From Candidatus Aminicenantota bacterium (GTDB lineage: Bacteria; Acidobacteriota; Aminicenantia; Aminicenantales; Aminicenantaceae): DNA of 37,810 nt. The number at the start of each line of letters is the position of its first letter. Position 1 is the first letter of the stretch. The position numbers and the translations under genes were made by a program. Positions 17,612 through 26,871 of the stretch are shown here, piece by piece. The notes below the pieces were generated by a model. That model ran no database searches. It worked only from the letters and a program-made list of their open reading frames with translations, and had not been told where the DNA came from. The stretch covers positions 1-37,810 of the forward strand of contig DQWD01000213.1 of NCBI GenBank assembly GCA_011042725.1, in the 5' to 3' direction.

Positions 17612-18274
17612 ATGGCAATTCAGATTAAAGCTGAGCGAAGAGAAAAAAGAGGGAAAGGGCCTGCCCGGCAATTGAGACGGGAAGGGATGATCCCCGCGGT
17701 TTTATATGGCCCAGATGTTTCAGAAGTAACCTTGGCGATCAGGAAAAAAGACGTCAATCGTATTCTTAGACAGGGAGAAAATGTGATTTTCAAGCTCAAT
17801 GACAATGAAAAGACGTGGGATGTGATGGTTAAAGAAGTTCAAGCTGATCCGGTGACTGATGAATTATACCATGTGGACCTGATCCAAGTGGCAATGAACA
17901 AACCCATCCGGGTTTTTGTGCCGATTAATCCGGTTGGAGATCCAGTTGGAGTAAAGTCTGAGGGTGGAATAGCCGATTGGATGACAAGAGAGGTGGAGAT
18001 TGAATGCTTGCCCAAAAATATTCCCGAAGCAATTGAGGTGGACATCAGCGCTTTACATGTAAATCAATCCTTGCGGGTGGAAGATTTAACTCCGCCAGAG
18101 GGAGTTAGAATAGTTACTGATTCGGAAACGGTGTTGGTGGTCATCGAATCGCCAGTGGAAGAAGAAGTGGCGGTTACCGAGGAGGAAGAAGTAATTGGAG
18201 TGGAGGAAGAACCAGAGGTCATTGGACAAGAGGAAGGGTCGAGAAAAGAGGGAGAATCCGAGGAAACAGAGTAA
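17612..18274 (+). CDS. rplY: 50S ribosomal protein bL25 (CTC/TL5 form) with acidic C-terminal tail
   Basis: AERREKRGKGPARQLRREGMIPAVLYGP; TL5-type C-terminal domain; Glu-rich tail. Confidence 0.93.
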   Translation: MAIQIKAERREKRGKGPARQLRREGMIPAVLYGPDVSEVTLAIRKKDVNRILRQGENVIFKLNDNEKTWDVMVKEVQADPVTDELYHVDLIQVAMNKPIRVFVPINPVGDPVGVKSEGGIADWMTREVEIECLPKNIPEAIEVDISALHVNQSLRVEDLTPPEGVRIVTDSETVLVVIESPVEEEVAVTEEEEVIGVEEEPEVIGQEEGSRKEGESEETE

Positions 18275-18275
18275 A

Positions 18276-18851
18276 GTGTGGGCCATTGTCGGATTGGGCA
18301 ATCCAGGTCGAGACTATGCCCGAACGAGGCATAATGCTGGATTTTTATTAGTGAGACTTTTAGCCCGGCAGTGGGAAATTAGGTTAAAAAAGCATCGGTT
18401 TAAGGCCAAAATAGGTGAAGGATTTAAAGGAGAGCAAGCGGTTATCTTGATGCTGCCGCAGACGTGGATGAACAATTCTGGGTTAGCGGTCAAGGAATTG
18501 GTTCAGCATCGAGACTTAACGTTGAACCAGCTCTTGGTTGTCTATGACGATTTAGATATTGTCTTAGGCGAAATTCGGGTTCGACCGGAAGGAAGCTCGG
18601 GTGGTCACCGGGGAGTGGAGTCGATCATTAAGGAGATTGGCGACACTCGATTTCCCCGAGTGAGGTTAGGCATTGGGCCTTTACCGGTCGGGGCCGATGC
18701 GGCGGAATATGTGTTAGCCCCCTTTACCGAAGATGAATTCAAAATAATGAAGGAAAGCTTGGCTAAAGCGGCTCAAGCCGTGGAATTGATTCTGGAAGGA
18801 AAAATTGATGAAGCTATGAGTCGCTTTAATCAGAAAATTAAGCTACAATAG
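18276..18851 (+). CDS. pth: Peptidyl-tRNA hydrolase
   Basis: IVGLGNPGRDYARTRHNAGF, LPQTWMNNSG, VYDDLDIVLGEIRVRPEGSSGGHRGVESI. GTG 18276 start just after the rplY stop preferred over the ORF-track start at 18195. Confidence 0.94.
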   Translation: MWAIVGLGNPGRDYARTRHNAGFLLVRLLARQWEIRLKKHRFKAKIGEGFKGEQAVILMLPQTWMNNSGLAVKELVQHRDLTLNQLLVVYDDLDIVLGEIRVRPEGSSGGHRGVESIIKEIGDTRFPRVRLGIGPLPVGADAAEYVLAPFTEDEFKIMKESLAKAAQAVELILEGKIDEAMSRFNQKIKLQ

Positions 18852-18874
18852 AAAAGCCAATAAAAATTTAGATG

Positions 18875-18920
18875 CTCCTTGTTCTTCCTTTTTTAAGGAA
18901 GAGCTGGCAGCCATAAGGAG
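18875..18920 (+). promoter_or_regulatory. Candidate rpsF leader structure: 10-bp hairpin plus anti-Shine-Dalgarno pairing
   Basis: GTTCTTCCTT-TTTT-AAGGAAGAGC (18881-18904, one G.U), flanked by CTCCTT (18875-18880) complementary to AAGGAG (18915-18920) in the rpsF RBS. Confidence 0.5.
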
Positions 18921-18925
18921 GTCAA

Positions 18926-19342
18926 ATGAGATTATACGAAACAGCCTTTTTAATTGCCCCTAATCTTCCCGAGGAAGAAATGGACACCCTCATTCAGGCA
19001 ATGGCCGATGTGGTCAAAGCCAAAAATGGTCGGCTGATCCGGGAAGATAGATGGGGAAAAAGAAAATTAGCTTATCCCATTAAGAAGTTTGGTGAGGCGT
19101 ACTATGTTTTCTTGTTATACGAGGGGAACCCAGATATTCCAGCTGAGTTAGAGCGACAATTCAAGCAAAAAGATGCGGTTATTCGGTTTTTGACCATTAA
19201 GCAAGATCAGCGGGAGAATGTCCGGTGGCCAAAGAAAACCAAAGCTATACCAGTTACTCCCCTTGTTGAGGAAGGGGAAGAGAAAGCTGAAGCGCCAGTT
19301 GCGTCTTCTTCAGAGAAAAAGGAGGAGGAAAACAATGAGTAG
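18926..19342 (+). CDS. rpsF: 30S ribosomal protein bS6 with acidic C-terminal extension
   Basis: [54 protein letters not shown]. Confidence 0.96.
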   Translation: MRLYETAFLIAPNLPEEEMDTLIQAMADVVKAKNGRLIREDRWGKRKLAYPIKKFGEAYYVFLLYEGNPDIPAELERQFKQKDAVIRFLTIKQDQRENVRWPKKTKAIPVTPLVEEGEEKAEAPVASSSEKKEEENNE

Positions 19343-19595
19343 AGAATCTCGATCATCGGATAGACCAACCTATCGTCGGTTTTTTACTCCCAAGAAAAAA
19401 GTTTGCCGTTTTTGTGAGTTGAATGTTCGAGATATTGATTACAAAAATGTTGAGTTATTAAGAAAGTACACGCCCGAACGAGGCAAAATTGCTCCGCGGC
19501 GGTTAACAGGAACTTGTTCCTATCACCAGCGGCGATTATCTCGAGCGGTAAAAAGGGCTCGCATCCTCGGGTTATTGCCATTTGTGGCCGACTGA
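19335..19595 (+). CDS. rpsR: 30S ribosomal protein bS18 (cysteine-containing form)
   Basis: [56 protein letters not shown] and CSYH pairs. ATG 19335 overlaps the rpsF stop. Confidence 0.96.
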   Translation: MSRESRSSDRPTYRRFFTPKKKVCRFCELNVRDIDYKNVELLRKYTPERGKIAPRRLTGTCSYHQRRLSRAVKRARILGLLPFVAD

Positions 19596-19620
19596 TCCTC
19601 AATGGAAAAGGTGGTGAATC

Positions 19621-20178
19621 ATGAAAGTCATGCTTAGGGAAAATATTGATAGTTTGGGCAAAAGAGGCGAAGTTGTGGAAGTTGCTCCCGGGTACGCCCG
19701 GAATTATCTGCTTCCTCGTGGTCTGGCAGTGGCGGTTACTTCCACCAACTTGAAGATGATTGAAATGCAGCAGAGAAAGCTCCGCAAGCAGTTAGAGAAA
19801 GAGATGTCTTCCTTTAAGGAACTAGCCCAAAAATTAAGCCAAGTCTCTTTGACTTTTTATCGTAAAGCCAGTGACAAGGACCACCTATTTGGCTCGGTGA
19901 GTGTCAATGACCTTAAGGAGGCCTTGGAAGAGCAAGGCTTTGTAGTCGACAAGAAGAAGATTCTTCTCTCTGAGCCGATAAAAAGCTTGGGCTCCTTTAA
20001 GGTTCCCATCAAAGTTTTTCAGGAAGAGAAAGCCGAAATAGAAGTCCAAGTGCTCCCGGAAGAAGCGGGGTCTACCGCCGACGAGAAAGCCCCCGCGGAG
20101 GCCGCGGATACTACGATTGCCGAGGAGAAGATCGAAACCTCCGAATCTTCAGAAGAAGAACCTCCTAGTCAATCGTAG
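19621..20178 (+). CDS. rplI: 50S ribosomal protein bL9 with acidic C-terminal extension
   Basis: MKVMLRENIDSLGKRGEVVEVAPGYARNYLLPRGLAV. Confidence 0.96.
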   Translation: MKVMLRENIDSLGKRGEVVEVAPGYARNYLLPRGLAVAVTSTNLKMIEMQQRKLRKQLEKEMSSFKELAQKLSQVSLTFYRKASDKDHLFGSVSVNDLKEALEEQGFVVDKKKILLSEPIKSLGSFKVPIKVFQEEKAEIEVQVLPEEAGSTADEKAPAEAADTTIAEEKIETSESSEEEPPSQS

Positions 20179-20199
20179 CTTTTGGGGCTTGAGGAAACA

Positions 20200-21570
20200 A
20201 TGGAACTTGATTGGTTGTTTTTGAAAAAGACTCCACCCCATAGCTTGGAGGCGGAAAAGACCGTCTTAGGGGGAATTCTTCTTAATAATAAGAATCTTAA
20301 TGTTGTGCTAGCGTTAATCAGCCCTGAAGATTTTTACAAAGAAGCCCACCGGATTATTCTGAAGAAGATAATTACCTTGGTCGATAAAGGAGTGCCAGTT
20401 GACTTAGTAACTATCAACGAGGAATTACAGAAAGCAGGGTTGTTGGAAGAAGTCGGGGGAACCAGTTATATTTCTTCCCTTCTTGATGGTGTGCCCCAAA
20501 GCTTGAATGTTGAATATTACGCCCAGATTATCCGGGAAAAAGCCCTGTTAAGGCGATTGATTATGTCTTCGGCTAAAATTATCTCGGCTAGCTATGATCA
20601 AAAAGAGGATGCCGAAGTATTATTGGCCGAGGCCCAGTCGGCTATTATCGAGGTAGCAGAACAACGAATCAAACCAGGTTTTATTAAAGTGGGAGATTTG
20701 ACCTCCCAGATGCTGGCCTCCATTAAAGCTTTGAGGGATCGAAAAGAAGTCGTCACCGGCATCCCGACTGGGTTCCGGGACTTGGATTCTTTGACTTCTG
20801 GTCTTCACCAAGCGGAGTTAATCATCGTTGCTGCCCGCCCCTCGATGGGAAAAACCGCCTTTTGTTTAAATATTGCTCAACACGTCGGAGTTAGGACCGA
20901 TTACAGTATCGGCTTTTTTACCCTGGAGATGTCCAAAGAACAGCTTTATTTGCGGCTCTTGTGTTCAGAAGCCCAGGTTGATCTCAGTAAAGTGCGCAAG
21001 GGATTTATCAGTGATTTGGAGTTTAGTCGGTTAAAGTTAGCAGCAGAAGTTCTCTCCCAAGCCAAGATTTATGTGGACGAAACACCGGCTTTGACAGTAA
21101 TGGAGATGAAGGCTAAAGCCCGGCGCTTGGGGATGGAACAAAATCTAGACCTTCTCTTTGTCGATTATATTCAGTTAATGCGGACGACCGCCCGCTTTGA
21201 GAATCGCAACCAGGAGATATCTTTTATTTCCCGTTCCCTCAAAGAATTGGCCAAGGAGCTTCAGATTCCAGTCGTGGGCATTTCTCAGCTAAGTCGAGCT
21301 CCCGAGAAAGGGCGCTCGCGGCCCATCCCTCAGCTTTCTGACCTGAGGGAATCAGGCGCCATTGAACAGGATGCAGATGTGGTTATTTTAATCTACCGGC
21401 CCGAATATTATTTTCCCGAGGATGAAAAGTTAAAGGGAATTGCCGAAGTCAACGTGGCTAAGCAACGCAATGGTCCAGTAGGGAAGGTCTCGATGGCTTT
21501 TGTTCGGGAGTACGCCCGTTTTGTTGACCTTGATTTTACCGAATTCCAAGAGCGGGTTGAGGAAGCTTAA
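20200..21570 (+). CDS. dnaB: Replicative DNA helicase
   Basis: PPHSLEAEKTVLGGILL, ARPSMGKTAFCLN Walker A, FVDYIQLM, LSDLRESGAIEQDADVV; no intein seen. Confidence 0.97.
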   Translation: MELDWLFLKKTPPHSLEAEKTVLGGILLNNKNLNVVLALISPEDFYKEAHRIILKKIITLVDKGVPVDLVTINEELQKAGLLEEVGGTSYISSLLDGVPQSLNVEYYAQIIREKALLRRLIMSSAKIISASYDQKEDAEVLLAEAQSAIIEVAEQRIKPGFIKVGDLTSQMLASIKALRDRKEVVTGIPTGFRDLDSLTSGLHQAELIIVAARPSMGKTAFCLNIAQHVGVRTDYSIGFFTLEMSKEQLYLRLLCSEAQVDLSKVRKGFISDLEFSRLKLAAEVLSQAKIYVDETPALTVMEMKAKARRLGMEQNLDLLFVDYIQLMRTTARFENRNQEISFISRSLKELAKELQIPVVGISQLSRAPEKGRSRPIPQLSDLRESGAIEQDADVVILIYRPEYYFPEDEKLKGIAEVNVAKQRNGPVGKVSMAFVREYARFVDLDFTEFQERVEEA

Positions 21571-22361
21571 TGGATTTAAATAAAAGCTGGCCAGCTCCCT
21601 TTTTATTCTTTTGGGAAAATTTAGGAGAGCTAGGTCTACTGACCTGGAAAACTTTAAAAAATGTTTTCCGCCGCCCTTGGGAAAAAAACATTTTTCTTCA
21701 ACAACTCGAGGAAGTGGGGGTTCGTTCTCTACTAGTGGTTTCTTTAACCGCAGCTTTTGGCGGGTTGGTGTTTGGTTTGCAGACTTATATTGGTTTCCAT
21801 CGCTACGTTGGCCAGGGATCGGAGGCCTACGGAGGACCGATCATCTCCCTCGGGCTCTCCAAAGAGTTGATCCCTATTTTAGTGGGACTGATGGTGGCTG
21901 GCCGAGTGGGGTCGGCCATGACCGCCGAGATCGGGACGATGAAAATAACTGAGCAGATTGATGCCCTCTTTAGCCTGGGGGCGGATCCCAATAAATATCT
22001 CGTTGTTCCCCGGACAGTAGCGGCGTTTTTCATGCTTCCTTGCTTAACCTTGTATGGGGATCTTATTGGTATAGTCGGGGGTTTTTTTTATAATATCGTC
22101 ATTATGGGGGTTAATAGTTCGATTTATCTCAAAAATACACTTTTATATTTTGAGCTGTGGGACTTGATTACTGGCTTAATCAAGGCGGCTATTTTTGGCT
22201 TGGTTATTGCGTTAGTAGGTTGTTGGCAGGGGCTGAAAGCTGAAGGAGGAGCTGCTGGGGTGGGGCGAGCCACGACAAGATCAGTGGTGATTTCGAGCAT
22301 TGTTATTTTGATTCTTAATTTCTTTTTGAGTAAAACCTTACCTGCTTCATTGAGTCGATGA
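21570..22361 (+). CDS. mlaE: MlaE family ABC transporter permease
   Basis: FGGLVFGLQTYIGF..., LVAGRVGSAMTAEIGTMKITEQIDAL-type signature. Confidence 0.93.
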   Translation: MDLNKSWPAPFLFFWENLGELGLLTWKTLKNVFRRPWEKNIFLQQLEEVGVRSLLVVSLTAAFGGLVFGLQTYIGFHRYVGQGSEAYGGPIISLGLSKELIPILVGLMVAGRVGSAMTAEIGTMKITEQIDALFSLGADPNKYLVVPRTVAAFFMLPCLTLYGDLIGIVGGFFYNIVIMGVNSSIYLKNTLLYFELWDLITGLIKAAIFGLVIALVGCWQGLKAEGGAAGVGRATTRSVVISSIVILILNFFLSKTLPASLSR

Positions 22362-23104
22362 TTAGCTTTGTAGATGTTCATAAAAGTTTTCGGGATAATC
22401 ATGTTTTGAGAGGTGTCTTTCTGGATATTGAAAAGGGAGAAACAAGAGTAATCTGTGGGCAGAGTGGTTCGGGCAAAAGTGTTTTAATTAAGAATCTCAT
22501 TGGCTTGATGAAACCGGATAAAGGGCAGATTTTTGTTGATGGCTTGGAGGTGACATCTCTTTCTGAAGAGGCTCTTTTCCAGGTGCGTCGCAAATTTGGC
22601 CTTCTTTTTCAAAATGCCGCCCTTTTTGATTCGTTAACCGTGGCGGAAAATGTAAGTTTTGGGCTGGAGCGTTACACCGACTTTTCCCCAGGGGAAATTA
22701 GGCGCCGGGTAACTGAATCCTTGGAAATGGTGGGGTTAAGGGGGGTAGAAAATCTCATGCCTCACGAGTTAAGTGGAGGCATGAAAAAAAGAGTTGGTTT
22801 AGCGCGAGCAATTGCCTATCGTCCGGAAATTATTCTCTATGATGAACCTTCCACCGGGATTGATCCGATTCGAGCAGATGCGATTAATGATTTAATTATA
22901 GCCATGAAAAAAGAAATGGGGGTAACCTCTATTGTCATTACCCATGATATGATATCGGCCTACAAAGTCGCCGATCGGATTTCCATGCTTTACCAAGGGA
23001 AAATTATTGAGACAGGCACTCCCGGGAAGATAAAGAAGTCTTCCAATCCAGTGGTCCAACAATTTATTACAGGGAGTGCTGTTGGCCCGATAAAGGAGTT
23101 TTGA
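22358..23104 (+). CDS. mlaF: MlaF family ABC transporter ATP-binding protein
   Basis: Walker A GQSGSGKSVLIK, signature LSGGMKKRVGLARAI, Walker B IILYDEPSTGIDPI. Confidence 0.93.
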   Translation: MISFVDVHKSFRDNHVLRGVFLDIEKGETRVICGQSGSGKSVLIKNLIGLMKPDKGQIFVDGLEVTSLSEEALFQVRRKFGLLFQNAALFDSLTVAENVSFGLERYTDFSPGEIRRRVTESLEMVGLRGVENLMPHELSGGMKKRVGLARAIAYRPEIILYDEPSTGIDPIRADAINDLIIAMKKEMGVTSIVITHDMISAYKVADRISMLYQGKIIETGTPGKIKKSSNPVVQQFITGSAVGPIKEF

Positions 23105-23155
23105 CCGCTAGAACTGAGAGTTATAAGCTAATAAGCTAAGTAATAGAGGGTGAAA

Positions 23156-24463
23156 ATGAGCAGAGAAATAAAAGTTGGCCTTTTTGTCAGCCTGGCCTTA
23201 TTGATTTTGATTATTTTTATTTTCGCGGTTGGGGATTTGAGCGACTATTTTCGCCCCAAAGGGTACCCCCTTTATGTTTACTTTGACTCGGCGGCCGGGT
23301 TGGAGAAAAAAACCCTGGTTCGGTTGGCCGGGGTAAAAATTGGTCGAGTTGAAGATATTCGGCTGAAAAAGAGCCAGGCCGAAATTCTTCTTTTGATTGA
23401 TAAAAAAGTGCAGGTTAGCCGCGATTCGGTAGCCACCCTAGCTGCCTTGGGCCTTTTGGGAGAAAAATATATCGAGATATTGCCAGGAAAATCTGCTGAA
23501 TATTGTCAACCGGGTGACACTTTGCAAGGGCTCACTCCAGTCAGCCTGGATCGGATTGGTGGGCAACTTCTTAGCGTCGGAGAAGAGATAAGAAAAGCGG
23601 GGGAGTTGCTCCAAGAGCTAATCGGTGGAGAGGAGACAAAGTCAAGTTTACGACAATCGTTTGAAAATATAGCCACTTTTACGGCCGAACTAAAAGATTT
23701 TTGGCATCAAAACCAAAAATCGCTGGAGATGACGGTCAACCAGTCGTCCCAACTGACCGCATCTTTAACTCGAGATCTGGAACAACTAACCCAAAATATA
23801 GACGAAACTGTGCGCCTGCTAAGAGAAGTAATTAGTGAAAATCGTGGTGATATTAAGGAACGTTTGGCCGAAATGAAATCTTTAATAGAGGAAATGGAAA
23901 AGCTGCTTCGCGAAATCAACCAAAGCTGGCAAAAGGTGAACGAAGGACAGGGGTCATTGGGGAAATTACTCCATGACCCTGGCCTTTACGATGAGGCCGA
24001 AGCCACGGTCACTCAAAGTCGCCTCATCGGCGAAAAAATTAATTCCATCCAATTCAGACCGAATTTCAGTTACCACTACCTGGGCGAATCAGGTCAAGGA
24101 CGAGGAGTGGCTTCTTTCGAGTTGAGCCTGGGTTCGCCGTCGTTCCTGCTGGCCCAAATTGTCCGCGACCCTTGGCAGGAGAAGTTTGTTTATTCTTTGC
24201 AGGGAGGGAGGCGTTTCGGACCGTTGGCGCCCCGAGTGGGACTGATTGAATCCAGATTTGGGATTGGCTTGGATTATTATGCTTGGCAAAGAAGGGCGAT
24301 TTTCCGCCTGGAAGCTTTTGATTTTAACCGCCAACCTCGTCCTCGCTGGCGAGTGTGGGGTGAACTCTGGCCTTTTTCTCGTTTTTATTTGATAATGGGA
24401 ATCGAAGATTTTACCCTGGCTCCCCGTCGCGAGCTGTTTTTTGGAGTTGGGGTCGGGCTTTAG
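23156..24463 (+). CDS. MlaD/MCE-domain protein with long coiled coil and beta-rich C-terminal domain
   Basis: N-terminal TM plus MCE domain (VYFDSAAGLEKKTLVRLAGVKIGRVEDIRL), helical middle, C-terminal alternating amphipathic strands. ATG 23156 preferred over GTG 23150. Confidence 0.88.
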   Translation: MSREIKVGLFVSLALLILIIFIFAVGDLSDYFRPKGYPLYVYFDSAAGLEKKTLVRLAGVKIGRVEDIRLKKSQAEILLLIDKKVQVSRDSVATLAALGLLGEKYIEILPGKSAEYCQPGDTLQGLTPVSLDRIGGQLLSVGEEIRKAGELLQELIGGEETKSSLRQSFENIATFTAELKDFWHQNQKSLEMTVNQSSQLTASLTRDLEQLTQNIDETVRLLREVISENRGDIKERLAEMKSLIEEMEKLLREINQSWQKVNEGQGSLGKLLHDPGLYDEAEATVTQSRLIGEKINSIQFRPNFSYHYLGESGQGRGVASFELSLGSPSFLLAQIVRDPWQEKFVYSLQGGRRFGPLAPRVGLIESRFGIGLDYYAWQRRAIFRLEAFDFNRQPRPRWRVWGELWPFSRFYLIMGIEDFTLAPRRELFFGVGVGL

Positions 24464-24464
24464 G

Positions 24465-25823
24465 ATGAAGCCTAAGGTAAGTTTTATTTGTCAGAACTGT
24501 GGCTTCCAAACTCCCAAATGGATGGGACGGTGCCCAAGCTGTGGAGAATGGAACACCTTAATCGAGGAGATTGTTGAAGAAATTCCTTCCCCCGGACTAA
24601 CCCTTTCCTCCGGGGCTCCCCTTCTTTATGAAGACATCAAGGAGATTGCTAAACAGAGGATTAAAACCAATATCCATGATTTTAATCAAGTCCTCGGAGG
24701 AGGTGTTGTCCAGGGGTCTTTAATCCTCATCGGCGGAGAACCGGGGATAGGCAAGTCAACTTTAATGCTTCAGGTGAGTCGTGATTTAGCTTCTCAAAAA
24801 AAAAGAGTTCTTTACGTTTCCGGGGAAGAATCGCTGGAACAGATTAAACTCCGTGGCGAAAGATTGGGCTTAGCCAAAGAAAAGATCTATTTCTTAGCCG
24901 AAACTATCTTGGAGCGCATCCTGCAAGCTGCCGAGCAGTTGTCTCCAGAGGTATTAATCATTGACTCGGTCCAAACGGTTTATTCCAGTCAATTAACATC
25001 TAGCCCGGGCACAATTAGTCAAGTTCGCGAAGTGACTAACCGGGTTTTCCGGTTAGCTAAAGCTCGGGAGATGGCTACTTTTCTTATTGGTCATATCACC
25101 AAGGAGGGGTCGTTAGCTGGACCCAAATCGTTGGAGCATATTGTTGATGTGGTGCTGAGTTTCGAGGGAGAAAGAGATCATAGCTATCGCGTCCTTCGAG
25201 CTTTAAAAAATAGATTTGGGCCGGTTTCGGAATTGGCAATTTTTGAAATGAGCGAGGAAGGCTTGACCAGCGTGGCCAATCCATCGGCCTTTTTCTTGCG
25301 GGAGCGACCCACTAAAGAACCCGGTAGTGTAGTGGTCTGTACTATGAAGGGAACTCGTCCTTTTCTAGCCGAGATTCAAGCTTTGGTTTCTTCTTCTTTA
25401 TTTATGGGAAATCCCCGGCGGATGACGGTAGGATTGGATCGCTTTCGAGCCGCGATGCTGATGGCCATCGCCGAAAAAAAATTGGGGTATTCCTTGGCCG
25501 GAGAAGATATTTATCTCAATGTGGCCGGCGGTCTGGAAATTGAAGAACCCGCCGCTGATGTGGGAATTATTTTAGCCCTTATTTCTTCGGTGAAAAATCG
25601 AGCTCTTCCTCCCGAAGTGGCTGTTTTTGGCGAGATTGGGTTAAGCGGGGAAATCCGCTCGGTGACGCAGCCCTTTCTGCGGGCAAAGGAAGCGGCCTCG
25701 ATGGGGTTTCGCACCGTGGTGTTGCCCCAAGGGAATAAAGACCGGGTGGAGAAAGACGGGCTAAAAGGCGTGGAGGTGGTGGGGGTTGCCAATGTGCAGC
25801 AGTTAATTGGCTTGTTTTTTTGA
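24465..25823 (+). CDS. radA: DNA repair protein RadA
   Basis: Zinc finger CQNCGFQTPKWMGRCPSCGEWNT, GGEPGIGKSTLML, KNRFG motif; Lon-like C-terminal domain. Confidence 0.97.
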   Translation: MKPKVSFICQNCGFQTPKWMGRCPSCGEWNTLIEEIVEEIPSPGLTLSSGAPLLYEDIKEIAKQRIKTNIHDFNQVLGGGVVQGSLILIGGEPGIGKSTLMLQVSRDLASQKKRVLYVSGEESLEQIKLRGERLGLAKEKIYFLAETILERILQAAEQLSPEVLIIDSVQTVYSSQLTSSPGTISQVREVTNRVFRLAKAREMATFLIGHITKEGSLAGPKSLEHIVDVVLSFEGERDHSYRVLRALKNRFGPVSELAIFEMSEEGLTSVANPSAFFLRERPTKEPGSVVVCTMKGTRPFLAEIQALVSSSLFMGNPRRMTVGLDRFRAAMLMAIAEKKLGYSLAGEDIYLNVAGGLEIEEPAADVGIILALISSVKNRALPPEVAVFGEIGLSGEIRSVTQPFLRAKEAASMGFRTVVLPQGNKDRVEKDGLKGVEVVGVANVQQLIGLFF

Positions 25824-25835
25824 TTTTTATATAAT
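25807..25835 (+). promoter_or_regulatory. Candidate promoter for the PIN-TRAM gene (TTGGCT-N17-TATAAT)
   Basis: TTGGCT 25807-25812, 17-nt spacer, TATAAT 25830-25835, about 46 nt before ATG 25882. Confidence 0.4.
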
Positions 25836-25881
25836 ATTAACAAGTTTATTAAATTATAAATTTTAATACAGGATAATAATT

Positions 25882-26871
25882 ATGGGCATTTTTCTTTTAA
25901 GACTTGTGGTTATAGCCTTAATGAGCGTAGCGGGCTACTTTTTTTCTCCTTTTCGTTTGCAACCTTACTTTGGGGCGGGGGTTGGGTTTATCCTGGCTGT
26001 TGTGATTATTTTTTTAGAAACAAAAATTCGTCAGAATCAGTTTAAGGTTATTTGGGGTTCAACCGTAGGAACCATTGGAGGAGTAGTTTTGGGCTGGCTA
26101 CTAGGGCTTATCTACCAATATGTAGCCCAAGATTCAGGAACCCAGTTGTTTATCCGGGCCTTCTTCCTGCTCATTATGCCTTATATTGGTTTTTTGGTGG
26201 GCTCAAGGAAGTATGAGTGGCTTGATCCAGCTTATGTGGCGGGATTGTTCAAAGAGAAAAGCGAGGGGCGGAGTTTTAAACTGTTGGATACAAGCGTGAT
26301 TATTGATGGCCGTATTGCAGATATTTGTAATACTTCTTTTATCGAAGGAACATTAATTGTGCCTCAGTTCATCCTTAAGGAATTACAAAGCATTGCCGAT
26401 TCTGCTGATCCCATTAAACGCCAACGAGGCCGGCGGGGATTAGATGTGCTTGACCAACTCCAGCGGTCTTCCCAAATCAAAGTCCAGATTATTGATTATG
26501 ATTTTCCTGATATCCAGGATGTTGACTCCAAGTTAATCGAATTAGCTAAACACATGGATGCCAAGATCATTACTAATGATTTTAATTTAAATAAAGTTGC
26601 TCAGCTCCAAGGCATCCCGGTCATGAATATCAACGAGTTAGCCAATGCTTTAAAGCCAACGGTCTTACCTGGAGAAACCATCAGAGTTTACATCTTGAAG
26701 GAGGGCAAGGAAAAAGATCAAGGGGTAGCTTATTTAGATGATGGCACGATGGTGGTGGTGGATAATTCCCGGAAGATGATTGGCCAAACAGTAGACATAA
26801 CGGTGACTTCCGTGTTGCAAACCACGGTGGGCAAGATGATCTTTGGGCGCTATAATGAAAACAGCAAGTGA
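25882..26871 (+). CDS. PIN/TRAM domain membrane protein (YacL-like)
   Basis: N-terminal TM helices, PIN motif LLDTSVIIDGRIADI, C-terminal TRAM domain; between radA and ispD as in many bacteria. Confidence 0.92.
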   Translation: MGIFLLRLVVIALMSVAGYFFSPFRLQPYFGAGVGFILAVVIIFLETKIRQNQFKVIWGSTVGTIGGVVLGWLLGLIYQYVAQDSGTQLFIRAFFLLIMPYIGFLVGSRKYEWLDPAYVAGLFKEKSEGRSFKLLDTSVIIDGRIADICNTSFIEGTLIVPQFILKELQSIADSADPIKRQRGRRGLDVLDQLQRSSQIKVQIIDYDFPDIQDVDSKLIELAKHMDAKIITNDFNLNKVAQLQGIPVMNINELANALKPTVLPGETIRVYILKEGKEKDQGVAYLDDGTMVVVDNSRKMIGQTVDITVTSVLQTTVGKMIFGRYNENSK

